NCBI RefSeq assembly: GCF_018499875.1
Contig: NZ_JAHBAY010000003.1
Span: forward strand, 372,001-436,000
DNA from: Kineosporia corallincola
GTDB lineage: Bacteria; Actinomycetota; Actinomycetes; Actinomycetales; Kineosporiaceae
Direction of reading: 5' to 3'
Length of the DNA: 64,000 nt
Part shown: in pieces, positions 33,154 to 41,052 of the stretch
Layout of the letters: each line of letters starts with the position of its first letter
Position numbering within the stretch: the first letter of the stretch is position 1
Translations under genes and position numbers: made by a program
The notes under the pieces: model-generated
Database searches by the model: none
Seen by the model: the letters and a program-made list of their open reading frames with translations, nothing else
What the model was told of the DNA's origin: nothing

Positions 33154-34380
33154 ATGGACAACCTCACCACGCAATCCGCCGGCGAAGCCCGGCCCTGGCG
33201 CCGCCGTTCCCTGCTCGGAGCCTTCGCCGCCGCCCCGGTGGCGACCGGAGGAGCACTGAGTGCCGGCGGTGCGGCCGCCTCGTCCAGGATCCCTCCGGCC
33301 ACCCGGCCCGGCGGTTCCTACGACCGGTACGTCACGAAACTTGCCTCCGAAGGCCGGTTCTCCGGCACGGTGCTGTTGTCGCACCGGGGCCGCACGGTAC
33401 TGAGCCGCAGTTTCGGCATGGCCGACCGCGAGCGCGGCATCCGCAACGGCAAGAACACCGTGTTCACCCTCAGCTCGGCGGGAAAACCGTTCTCCCCCGT
33501 CGCCGTCCTGCAACTGGTGCAGCGCGGCAAGCTGGCGCTGGGCGACCCGATCGGCAAGCACCTGACGGGTTTCCGCCAGGACGTCGCCGAGAACGTGACC
33601 GTGCACCACCTGCTCTCCGGATCGTCCTGGCTCGCCACTCCCGACGAAGACATCCAGCGGGTCTACCGCAGTCGCGAGGAGGTGCACGAGTACTGCGAGT
33701 GGTACGCCCGGCAGGCGGAGCCGATCGGTACCCCCGGCCTGCCCGATCCCCGGCACGCCGGCGCGGGCACGGCCGTCCCGGCGTTGCTGGTGGAGGCGGC
33801 AAGTGGCCAGAGTTACTGGGACTACGTGCAGGAGAACATCTTCGACCGGGCCGGCATGAGCGTCTCGGCGTTCTACACCCGGCCGCAGTGGCTCACCGAC
33901 CGCCGCCTCGCTCATCCGTACATGAGGCTGGCGGACGGCAGCGAGGTGGACGCCCTGCACCATCTGGACCAGGGCAGTCCCGACGAGTGGGTGCAGGGGC
34001 GCAACCCGGGCCGTGCGTTCATCGACGCTCCGGGTGACGGTGGATTCGCCAGTGCCCCCGACCTGGTGCGCTTCGCCCGGAGGCTGTACGACGGCACGTT
34101 GCTCGACCGGCCCTGGGCCGATGTGCTCACCGCGGCCAGGTTCCCGCAGGGGCCGAGCGGTTTCGGGTCGTACGGCGTCCCGGTGCACATCGTCGGCGGC
34201 CAGTGGGAGTTCTCCCGGGCCGGAGCCAATCCCGGCGTGGGGGCGAGCTGGAGCATCTACCCGGACACCGGCTGGGTCGGGGTCGTTCTCGGCAACACCG
34301 ACGGTCTGCCCCTCCAGGAGATGTCCCTCCGGATGACCGAGGCGGTCACCGGGGTCCTGCCGGACGCCTCGGGCGGCTGA
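33154..34380 (+). CDS. Class C beta-lactamase-like serine hydrolase, active site partly lost
   Basis: The 408-residue protein has a twin-arginine signal (RRRSLLGAFAAAP), then the beta-lactamase/transpeptidase fold: GRFSGTVLLSHRGRTVLSRS and FTLSSAGKPFSPVAVLQLV with the nucleophile Ser108 and Lys111 (SxxK). The second motif (usually YSN before the ALLVEAASGQSYWDYVQENI stretch) is replaced by GLPDPRHAGAG. The third motif, usually H-x-G, reads RAG. A fully active beta-lactamase is therefore unlikely. It is probably a secreted esterase- or peptidase-like relative, or a binding protein. Confidence 0.8.
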   Translation: MDNLTTQSAGEARPWRRRSLLGAFAAAPVATGGALSAGGAAASSRIPPATRPGGSYDRYVTKLASEGRFSGTVLLSHRGRTVLSRSFGMADRERGIRNGKNTVFTLSSAGKPFSPVAVLQLVQRGKLALGDPIGKHLTGFRQDVAENVTVHHLLSGSSWLATPDEDIQRVYRSREEVHEYCEWYARQAEPIGTPGLPDPRHAGAGTAVPALLVEAASGQSYWDYVQENIFDRAGMSVSAFYTRPQWLTDRRLAHPYMRLADGSEVDALHHLDQGSPDEWVQGRNPGRAFIDAPGDGGFASAPDLVRFARRLYDGTLLDRPWADVLTAARFPQGPSGFGSYGVPVHIVGGQWEFSRAGANPGVGASWSIYPDTGWVGVVLGNTDGLPLQEMSLRMTEAVTGVLPDASGG

Positions 34381-34388
34381 GGGGCGGG

Positions 34389-34862
34389 TCAGGCTTTGAG
34401 GGCGTGCAGTTCGGCCACCGCCCGGGCCACCTCGCCGGTCTGGGCGCCGGTCACCCGGATCTCCGCCATCCCGCTGGCCGACGCGGCGTCGGGCACCATC
34501 AGCAGCAGGTCCTCGCGGGCGCGCACCGGGTCGTCGAGCATCTGCGCCTCCATTCCGCCGACCGGGCCGGTGAGGTACGCGGCGGAGGCGACGATGATCC
34601 GGTGCCGGGGGAACACCCGCACGTGCCGCAGGGTGTCGTGCACGTTGGGCTGCACGACGAGGCGATGAGGGAACGAGATGATCGCCAGGTCGCGGCGTTC
34701 GGTGCACAGGTACACGGCCGTGTGGTCGGCGCCGCGCCCGGTGCCCTGGCTGGTGCCGACCAGCACGTGCTTCCAGGTGTCGGTTCCGGTGAGTTGCTGG
34801 AGGGCGTGCACCGCGTCCCGGAGGATCAGGTCGAGACTGGTGGACTGGGCATCGTTCGTCAT
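34389..34862 (-). CDS. Hypothetical soluble protein
   Basis: This 157-residue protein with alternating helices and strands (LDLILRDAVHALQQLTG; VLVGTSQGTGRGADHTAVYL; VRVFPRHRIIVASAAYLTGP) belongs to no family I recognise. The ATG at 34862 follows GAGGAGTG; twelve extra upstream codons are open but lack a start signal. It is convergent with the serine hydrolase gene, 8 bases apart. It has no signal peptide, cofactor motif or membrane segment. Confidence 0.7.
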   Translation of the reverse strand: MTNDAQSTSLDLILRDAVHALQQLTGTDTWKHVLVGTSQGTGRGADHTAVYLCTERRDLAIISFPHRLVVQPNVHDTLRHVRVFPRHRIIVASAAYLTGPVGGMEAQMLDDPVRAREDLLLMVPDAASASGMAEIRVTGAQTGEVARAVAELHALKA

Positions 34863-35106
34863 CGGCACTCCTCGCGGGCGGCAGCAGACCCTGATCACTG
34901 ACTTCTCGGCCGGAAGCCCGGCCCGATGAAGTGCCTGGCCCGATCACGGTCCGACGGATGATCCGCACCTGGCGATACGCAGGAGCAGTATGCGGCCCTA
35001 TGAGCTGGTAGGGATGAGTAAGGGACGATTTCGGCGGTCCGGCCGTTGGTGATCTTGCGGGTGATGCCCGCTTCGTGTCCGACAGTTTCACCGCAGGAGA
35101 AAACAC

Positions 35107-36156
35107 GTGGTCTTCAAGAAGATGCTGGGCGCCCTCGGAATCGGCGGCCCGAGTGTCGACACTGTGCTGTCCCGCCCCACCGCCGAACCGGGCGGGGTGC
35201 TGACCGGGCAGGTGAACCTCACCGGTGGCGGCGCCGACGTGGACATCGAGCACATCACCCTGGGCCTGATCACCCGGATGGAGAGCGGCGACCACGACGC
35301 CGTCGGGGAGTTCCACCGGGTCGCCGTCAGCGGGCCGATCCGGCTCGCCGAGGGGCAGCAGCTCTCGCTCCCCTTCCAGCTCGTGATGCCCTGGGAGACA
35401 CCGATCACCGCCGTGTACGGGCAGCCGCTGCACGGCATGGTGATGGGGGTGCGCACCGAGGTCTCGATCGCCCGGGCCGTCGACAAGGGCGACCTCGACC
35501 CGGTGCAGGTGCAGCCGCTGCCCGTGCAGCAGCGCATCCTGGACGCCTTCGCCCAGCTCGGCTTCGTGTTCAAGTCGGCCGACCTGGAGCGGGGGCAGCT
35601 GGCCGGGGTGCCGCAGCAGCTGCCGTTCTACCAGGAGATCGAGTACTTCCCGGCGCAGCAGTACGCCCACGCCGTGAACGAGGTCGAGCTCACCTTCGTG
35701 GCGAACCCGCACTCGGTGCAGGTGGTGCTGGAGTTCGACAAGCGCGGCGGCCTGTTCCGGCCGGGCCATGACAGCTACGGGCGCTACACCGTGTCGCACG
35801 CCGACGCCGACAGCACCGACTGGGCGCAGGTCGTGGACGGCTGGGTGCAGGAGGCCATCGGGCAGCGGCAGGCGCTGTTCGGCCAGGGCGCGGCCGGCGG
35901 CTACGGCCAGAACCCCTACGGCCAGCCCGGTTACGGCCAGGGTGGCTACGGGCAGGGCGGCCATGGCCAGGCCGGTTATCCGGCCGGTCAGCCGATGCAC
36001 CACGGCGGGCACTCGTCCGGCGGCGGCTCCGGTATGGCCGGGATGGCGATGGGCGTCGTCGGCGGTCTGACCGCCGGATACGTCGCCAACGAGATCATCG
36101 AAGACATCTTCGAGGGCGACGAGGAAGAGGAGGGCAGCGAGGAGGAAGAAGCCTGA
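35107..36156 (+). CDS. spo0M: Spo0M-like (arrestin-fold) sporulation-control protein
   Basis: The 349-residue protein starts at a GTG preceded by GCAGGAGAA. Residues 1-255 match the Spo0M/arrestin-like family (KMLGALGIGGPSVDTVLSRP; GGVLTGQVNLTGGGADVDIE; LITRMES; VELTFVANPHSVQVVLEFDK). Residues 260-310 are Gly/Tyr/Gln-rich repeats (GYGQNPYGQPGYGQGGYGQG), then a Gly/Ala-rich hydrophobic stretch and an acidic tail. Spo0M affects sporulation and morphology in Bacillus. With ssgB in the same window, a role in development of a mycelial actinomycete is plausible. It ends in a terminator. Confidence 0.88.
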   Translation: MVFKKMLGALGIGGPSVDTVLSRPTAEPGGVLTGQVNLTGGGADVDIEHITLGLITRMESGDHDAVGEFHRVAVSGPIRLAEGQQLSLPFQLVMPWETPITAVYGQPLHGMVMGVRTEVSIARAVDKGDLDPVQVQPLPVQQRILDAFAQLGFVFKSADLERGQLAGVPQQLPFYQEIEYFPAQQYAHAVNEVELTFVANPHSVQVVLEFDKRGGLFRPGHDSYGRYTVSHADADSTDWAQVVDGWVQEAIGQRQALFGQGAAGGYGQNPYGQPGYGQGGYGQGGHGQAGYPAGQPMHHGGHSSGGGSGMAGMAMGVVGGLTAGYVANEIIEDIFEGDEEEEGSEEEEA

Positions 36157-36171
36157 TCCTCGCGCGTGAGT

Positions 36172-36203
36172 GCCCCTCCCGTCCGGTCCGGGGCGGGAGG
36201 GGC
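36172..36203. terminator. Bidirectional terminator between spo0M and kinase remnant
   Basis: Arms GCCCCTCCCG (36172-36181) and CGGGAGGGGC (36194-36203) form a perfect 10-base stem in the gap between convergent genes. Confidence 0.7.
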
Positions 36204-36211
36204 CTCCCCCA

Positions 36212-36765
36212 CTAGGGCAACGCGGCCACGAAACGTTCCACCTCGGAACGGTTCCGGAGCCTGATGACGCACAGGTCAGGCCGGTCGCTCAGCACCTGGA
36301 CCACGCGAGGGCCGAGTTTGTGCCGGGTTCTCCAGGCCCACAGCACCACGTGCTGCGGATCGGTGAAGACGGTCAGCAGGCCCGGTTCGCGGTTGCCGTT
36401 CCAGAGCTCCTCCCGGCGCAGACGCCGTACCACGGTGCGGCGGACCACCTGCCACATCACCGTCCGCACCGGCAGGTCGAGCCAGATCAGCAGGGTGAGC
36501 CGCCGGGTGATCGCCGGGCGCACCTGACCGTACTGCCACTCCAGCACCCACTCCGGCCGGCGATGAAATCATGGACGTCGTGCACGAATTCGGTGCGCGG
36601 CGTCCAGTTCGGACCGTGGTAGAGAGCATCCAGCTCGGCGCCGGGAAGGCCGTGCCGCTCTCCCAGACGACGCACGAGGGTCGTCTTCCCTGCTCCCGAC
36701 ACCCCCGCTACGGCGATGCGCAACGGCCGCTCCGGCAGCGCGGCACCGACCGGGACAAGGGGCAC
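36212..36765 (-). pseudogene. P-loop adenylate-kinase-like protein, frameshifted
   Basis: The N-terminal part (GTG at 36765; residues LRIAVAGVSGAGKTTLVRRL, LDALYHGPNWTPRTEFV) and the C-terminal part (EWQYGQVRPAITRRLTLLIW; REELWNGNREPGLLTVFTDP; HVVLWAWRTRHK) lie in two different frames. The join is at about 36553-36560. GCCGGCCGGAGTGG would need one more C (GGC-CCG-GAG-TGG) to read through to VLEWQY, giving the usual EW-x-x-EWQY run of this kinase family. A single C deletion or a sequencing error explains it. The Walker A GVSGAGKTT and DxD-like motifs are otherwise intact. Confidence 0.8.
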
Positions 36766-36840
36766 TTTCCCATGCTAAGCGCAATTCCCGGACCTCGGCC
36801 CACGTTCCGCCGTGGATCGCGGTGGCGCGCATGTCCGTAC

Positions 36841-37182
36841 TCAGGCCAGATCCGCCCGGATGAAACGGATTTGGTCACCGGTGAACGTGATGTCGAAGAT
36901 GCCGCCGGTCTGCCCTCCCGGGAACTCTCCGGTGAAGTGCACCTCCACGTGCAGATGGCCGTCCTGCGGCGTCATCCCGATCAGCCGGGTCCGTGTGCCG
37001 TACCCGATGAAGTAGTCCCGGTAGTACTCCCCGATGCCGTCGGCGCCCTCGAAACTGCGCCCGACCGAGGGATCGTCCAGCACCGCGTCGTCGGCGAAGA
37101 ACGCGAGAAAGCGCTCCGGGTCATGGGTGTTCGCGGCCTGGATCCACTCGGCCACGATGGTTTCACGTCGTCCGTTCGTCAT
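36841..37182 (-). CDS. SnoaL-like/NTF2-fold protein
   Basis: The 113-residue protein has the NTF2-like pattern IVAEWIQAANTHDPERFLAF then FADDAVLDDPSVGRSFEGAD, an EYYRDYFIGYGTRTRLIGMT middle and a C-terminal beta sheet (HLHVEVHFTGEFPGGQTGGI). Such proteins bind or isomerise small polar molecules; the substrate is unknown. GGGAAGAAG precedes the ATG at 37182. It is divergent from an SDR gene across 123 bases. Confidence 0.85.
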   Translation of the reverse strand: MTNGRRETIVAEWIQAANTHDPERFLAFFADDAVLDDPSVGRSFEGADGIGEYYRDYFIGYGTRTRLIGMTPQDGHLHVEVHFTGEFPGGQTGGIFDITFTGDQIRFIRADLA

Positions 37183-37305
37183 GATGCTTCTTCCCTGTTC
37201 GTCGATGGCTGATCCTGATCCTGGTGGCCGGTGCACCGGTGTGGGAGGCCGGACCGCGCTGAACTCGGGGTGTCCCCTCCGCTTCGCACGACGAGGAATC
37301 AGCTC

Positions 37306-38037
37306 ATGAGCACGCAGTCCAAGGCCGTCCTGATCACCGGCGCCAGCAGCGGCATCGGCGAGGCCACCGCCATCCACCTGGCCCGGGCCGGGCACCAGGT
37401 GCTCGCCGGAGCCCGCCGCACAGAACGTCTTTCGGACCTGGCCGGGCGGCTTCGCGCGGACGGCGCCGACCTGCGCACCACCCACCTCGACGTCACCGAC
37501 CCGGACTCGGTGCACGCCTTCGCGGCCACCGGCACGGAGCTCTTCGGGCGCGTCGACGTCCTGGTCAACAACGCCGGCGTGATGCCTCTGTCGCTGGTCG
37601 AGGACCTGCGCGTGGACGAGTGGAACCAGATGATCGACGTCAACATCCGCGGTGTGCTGCACGGCATCGCGGCGGTACTGCCCGGCATGCGCGAGCGCGG
37701 GAGCGGGCACATCGTCAACGTCGCGTCGGTCTCCGGCCTGCGGGTGGACCCCACCGCCGCGGTCTACAGCGCGACGAAGTTCGCCGTCCGGGCCATCTCC
37801 GAGGGGCTACGGCAGGAGAGCCGGGACGTCCGCGTCACCGTGGTCTGCCCCGGTTTCACCCGGACCGAGCTCACACATCAGGGCGGTGACGCCGCGGTGC
37901 AGCAGGCCGCCCGCGCGGCCACCGACGAGCTGGCCATCCCGCCCTCGGCGATCGCCCGGGCCATCGCCTTCGCGGTGGACCAGCCGGCCGACGTGGACGT
38001 CAGCGAACTGGTGGTGCGTCCCACGGCTCAGGGGTGA
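37306..38037 (+). CDS. Short-chain dehydrogenase/reductase
   Basis: This 243-residue classical SDR has the cofactor motif TGASSGIGEA, NNAGV, the catalytic Ser in VASVSG and YSATKFAV (YxxxK), and PGFTRTEL. It is NAD(P)-dependent; substrate unknown. The ATG at 37306 has GAGGAAT upstream. It is convergent with an XRE/MmyB-type regulator that overlaps its 3' end by 38 bases. Such regulators often control the neighbouring reductase gene. Confidence 0.93.
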   Translation: MSTQSKAVLITGASSGIGEATAIHLARAGHQVLAGARRTERLSDLAGRLRADGADLRTTHLDVTDPDSVHAFAATGTELFGRVDVLVNNAGVMPLSLVEDLRVDEWNQMIDVNIRGVLHGIAAVLPGMRERGSGHIVNVASVSGLRVDPTAAVYSATKFAVRAISEGLRQESRDVRVTVVCPGFTRTELTHQGGDAAVQQAARAATDELAIPPSAIARAIAFAVDQPADVDVSELVVRPTAQG

Positions 38038-38851
38038 GCCGGGTGCCGGAGGCCAGGCGGGCCAGCGCCTCCTGGCCCGCCGACCCGGGCACCGGCGTGC
38101 CGACCAGCAACTGCTGGCCGGGCGCGTCGTCCACCTCGAAGGTCTGGTAGGTCAGCTCGATCCGGCCCACGGCAGGATGCACGAACACCTTGAACGCCCG
38201 GCTCAGGCCGCCCACCTGGTGGTCCTGCCAGAGCCGGGCGAACTCGGCCGATTCCTCGGTCAGCCCGGCCACCACGTCCTGGATGCCCGGGTGGCCGGGG
38301 AACCGGCCGGCGTTCAGTCGAAGAGCATGGACGCTGGCCCGGCGCAGCAGGTCCCGCTCGGTGAACACGGTCGCGGCGGCGGGGTGGGTGAACAGGATGC
38401 GGGGCATGCCGCGCTCCTCGCCGAACGGCGACAGCAGCGCCTCGGCGATCGGGTTGGCCGCCAGCACGTCCAGAGCCGGGCCGAGCACGTAGGCGGCAGC
38501 CGACGGAAAGGCCGCGAGGACGTCCATCAGGGAAGTGGCGACCACCTCGGGCGGGCGACCCGCCCGAGGGAGCAGCCCGGCGAGCCGGAACATGTGCTCC
38601 CGCGCCTGCTCCGGCAACCGCAGGGCCCGGCCGATGGCCTCGATCACCTGCGCGGAGGGATTGCGCTCGCGCCCCTGCTCCAGGCGGGTGTAGTAGTCGG
38701 CGCTGACCCCGGCCAGCACCGCCACCTCCTCGCGGCGCAGACCCGGCACACGCCGTCCGGCCCGGCCGCCCGCCAGTCCCGCCTCACCCGGCTCGATGCG
38801 GGAACGACTGCTGCGCAGGAAGTCGCCGAGTTCGTTGTCGCGCGGGGGCAT
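38000..38851 (-). CDS. XRE-family regulator with MmyB-like ligand domain
   Basis: This 283-residue protein has an N-terminal helix-turn-helix (ELGDFLRSSRSRIEPGEAGL; GLRREEVAVLAGVSADYYTR; LEQGRERNPSAQVIEAIGRA) and a C-terminal PAS-like MmyB domain (LDVLAANPIAEALL; NAGRFPGHPGIQDVVAGLTE; GRIELTYQTFEVDDAPGQQL). MmyB-type regulators bind fatty-acid-like ligands and typically repress an adjacent SDR. Its last 38 bases overlap the SDR gene on the other strand. It has no visible operator palindrome. Confidence 0.92.
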   Translation of the reverse strand: MPPRDNELGDFLRSSRSRIEPGEAGLAGGRAGRRVPGLRREEVAVLAGVSADYYTRLEQGRERNPSAQVIEAIGRALRLPEQAREHMFRLAGLLPRAGRPPEVVATSLMDVLAAFPSAAAYVLGPALDVLAANPIAEALLSPFGEERGMPRILFTHPAAATVFTERDLLRRASVHALRLNAGRFPGHPGIQDVVAGLTEESAEFARLWQDHQVGGLSRAFKVFVHPAVGRIELTYQTFEVDDAPGQQLLVGTPVPGSAGQEALARLASGTRLTPEPWDAPPVR

Positions 38852-38888
38852 GCGGCCATGCTAAGGGCCCGGTCCGTGCCACGGTGCA

Positions 38889-39896
38889 GTGGATCAAGCA
38901 ACGCGGATCGGTGCCGATCAACCCCGGGTAGACCGACGGACGCTTCCAGGCGGGGTGATCACGCTGAGATCCGGCTACCCGGGCGCCGATTTCGGTTCCT
39001 GGCTGGCGCACACGCAAGGCTTCTCCCGGCACACCGTCCGGGCCTACACCTCCGACGCGGCCAGGTTCCAGGAGTTCATCGGCCTCACCCCGGGGTCGGC
39101 GGCGGTGACCGGCGACCAGATCCGGCGGTTCCTGGAGTCCCGGCGCCGTGAGGGACTGTCCGAGGCCACGATCCGCCGCAACCTGGCCGCGGCGCGGAGC
39201 TTCTGCCGATGGCTCCAGGCCAGCGAGCTGCCCGTCGACCGGGACTGGTCGCAGGTGAGGTTCCGGACCAGCGGGGCCCGGCCCCTGCCCCGGTCGATCC
39301 CGCGGCACGAACTCAGTCAGCTGCTGCGCTGTCTTCTCCGGTCGGCCGATCTCGGCGCCCCACCGGCTCCGCTGACCCGTCCGCACAAGGTGACGACGCT
39401 GGTCGCCGTGACGCTGATGATCACCACCGGGGTGCGGGTCGGCGAGGTGGTGCAGATCCGTACCGGTGACATCACTTTCGCCGACGAGAGCATCCGGATC
39501 CACGGAAAGGGTTCCCGGGAGCGGGTTGTCTACTACACCGGCTCCTGGCTGAACCCCCTGCTGCGGGCCTACCTGGACGCCCGCGCGGACCTCGGCGTCG
39601 GCCATCCGTACCTGCTGTTCAAGAACGACCTGGACCCGATGACCACCTCCGCCCTGCGCGACCGCATCGCCGGCGCGGGCCGCGCCTCCCGCATCGGCCG
39701 GCACCTGACCCCGCACATGTTCCGGCACTCCGCGGCCACCCAGCTGCTCGAGTCCGGGATCGACATCCGCTACGTGCAGCGGCTTCTCGGGCACGCGAGC
39801 ATCAGCACGACCGAGATCTACACCCATGTGAGCGATGTGGCACTGCGCCGGGTGATCACCCAAGCGGATGTTTTGCGGCACTGTCTGGACCCCTGA
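38889..39896 (+). CDS. Tyrosine recombinase (XerC/D-like integrase)
   Basis: The protein is 335 residues from the GTG at 38889 (a GTG at 38955 is possible). The N-terminal SAM-like core-binding domain (GFSRHTVRAYTSDAARFQEF; SEATIRRNLAAARSFCRWLQ) is followed by the catalytic domain with Arg183 (TTGVRVGEVVQI), Lys207 (HGKGSRERVVYY), His276 and Arg279 (TPHMFRHSAATQ), His302 (LLGHASIS) and Tyr311 (TTEIYTHV). All are present, so it should be active. It is longer than host XerC/D. No phage genes surround it. Its stop codon overlaps the first copy of the 26-base element. Confidence 0.9.
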   Translation: MDQATRIGADQPRVDRRTLPGGVITLRSGYPGADFGSWLAHTQGFSRHTVRAYTSDAARFQEFIGLTPGSAAVTGDQIRRFLESRRREGLSEATIRRNLAAARSFCRWLQASELPVDRDWSQVRFRTSGARPLPRSIPRHELSQLLRCLLRSADLGAPPAPLTRPHKVTTLVAVTLMITTGVRVGEVVQIRTGDITFADESIRIHGKGSRERVVYYTGSWLNPLLRAYLDARADLGVGHPYLLFKNDLDPMTTSALRDRIAGAGRASRIGRHLTPHMFRHSAATQLLESGIDIRYVQRLLGHASISTTEIYTHVSDVALRRVITQADVLRHCLDP

Positions 39897-39920
39897 TAAC
39901 TAGGACCTATCAGTGCCGGA
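39894..39920 (+). repeat. Inverted conserved element, left copy (start of ATP-grasp gene)
   Basis: GATAACTAGGAC, one variable base, then TATCAGTGCCGGA. This 26-base element occurs on the other strand at 43534-43560 with a single internal mismatch. Both copies end with the GTG start and the first codons of their genes. A TGATA...TATCA dyad and a possible AGGAC binding site lie inside. It may be a shared operator/leader, or terminal inverted repeats of a mobile segment. Confidence 0.8.
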
Positions 39921-41052
39921 GCCCGACACCGCCGACCCGCGGCGCGTGCTCCTGGCCCTGAACGAGGCTCTGGAGCGGATCGCTCCCGATCTCTCCGTCC
40001 TCCTGGTCTACGACCGTCCCGACCGGGCGGCCGAGCGTCCCGGGCTCGCGCGGTCCTTCTTCGCGCAGCGGTGCGTGCCCGACGAGCAGCTCCATCAGAC
40101 CGTCGAAGCCTTCACGTCGATCGGTGCCGATGTGCGCCTGTTCGAGGGCGAGCGTCCGTTCGTCAGGGCTCTGGCCGACGGAACGGTGGACGCCATCGGC
40201 CGGCGGATCAAGATCGTGTACAACGGCATCGAGGGGTCCATCGCGAACGACGCCTTCCGGCCGGGCCGCAAGTCCCTGATCCCCGCGCTCGCCGACTCGT
40301 ACGGCATCGTCTGCGCGAACTCGAGCGCCTACGCGTGCGCCCTCGGCAGGCACAAGTTCCACTACCTGACGGTGCTGGACGCGCTGGGGATCCCGACCCC
40401 CTGCACCTGGCACTACCGGGCCGACCGGGGGTGGGCCGGTGACATCGTCCCACCCGCCGGGCTGAAGGTGATCACGAAGTCGACCTACGAGTCCTGGTCG
40501 GTCGGAGTGACCGAGCAGTCCGTCTTCGAGGTGGACGAGACCTGCACCGGGCGGGTGGCCGCGATCGCCGCGGACATCGGCCAGGCGGTGACGGTGCAGG
40601 AGTTCATCGCCGGCCGGGAGATCTGCATCCCGGTGCTGGCCGGGCTGACGCCGGCCGGCCCGGAATCGTCTGGCTCCGGGCTACTGGTGACGCCTCCTGT
40701 GGAGACCGTCCTGGCCAAGGCCCCCGGCGACCCGGACGCCGTCATGACGATCGACGACAACCTCTCGCACGGCGCCGTCTCCTACCGGCTGATCGCCGAC
40801 GACGAGCTGGGTGCGCGGCTCGGCGATCTGGCTCGAAAGTCTTTCGTGGGCCTGGAACTCGGCGGCTTCGGTCGCATCGACTTCCGGGTGGACACCTCCG
40901 GTGCGGCGTACGTGTTCGACGTCGGGGTCTCACCCGGCCTCGGTCGCGGCAGCTCGGCCTTCGCCTCCGTGTCGGCGCTCGGGCTGGGACATCCGGAGTT
41001 CCTGCGCGCCGTCCTGGCCGCCAGCCTGGCCGCAGAGGGCCTGCTGGGCTAG
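39913..41052 (+). CDS. ATP-grasp protein (D-Ala-D-Ala ligase-like)
   Basis: The 379-residue protein has an N-terminal Rossmann-like part (LSVLLVYDRPDRAAERPGLA; IKIVYNGIEG) and an ATP-grasp domain (KFHYLTVLDALGIPTPCTWH; LKVITKSTYESWSVGV; TVQEFIAGREICIPVLAGL; GRIDFRVDTSGAAYVFDVGV). It joins a carboxylate to an amine or amino acid via an acyl-phosphate. The last motif normally reads E-V-N-T-x-P-G; here it is D-V-G-V-S-P-G, so one of the Mg-binding positions is altered. It starts at a GTG inside the shared element. Its stop (TAG) overlaps the stop of the convergent ATPase gene. Confidence 0.8.
   Translation: MPEPDTADPRRVLLALNEALERIAPDLSVLLVYDRPDRAAERPGLARSFFAQRCVPDEQLHQTVEAFTSIGADVRLFEGERPFVRALADGTVDAIGRRIKIVYNGIEGSIANDAFRPGRKSLIPALADSYGIVCANSSAYACALGRHKFHYLTVLDALGIPTPCTWHYRADRGWAGDIVPPAGLKVITKSTYESWSVGVTEQSVFEVDETCTGRVAAIAADIGQAVTVQEFIAGREICIPVLAGLTPAGPESSGSGLLVTPPVETVLAKAPGDPDAVMTIDDNLSHGAVSYRLIADDELGARLGDLARKSFVGLELGGFGRIDFRVDTSGAAYVFDVGVSPGLGRGSSAFASVSALGLGHPEFLRAVLAASLAAEGLLG

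Noticed and set aside
32989-36012. A minus-strand open frame of about 1000 codons across several plus-strand genes
   Set aside because: Antisense shadow of the serine hydrolase and Spo0M genes; low-complexity sequence, no binding site, and plus-strand frames have clear domains. Similar shadows span 179-2716 (+) and 57603-61382 (-).
38889-39896. Phage or integrative element integrase with attachment site at tRNA-Val (43716)
   Set aside because: No duplicated tRNA 3' end was found near the recombinase, and no phage genes are around.
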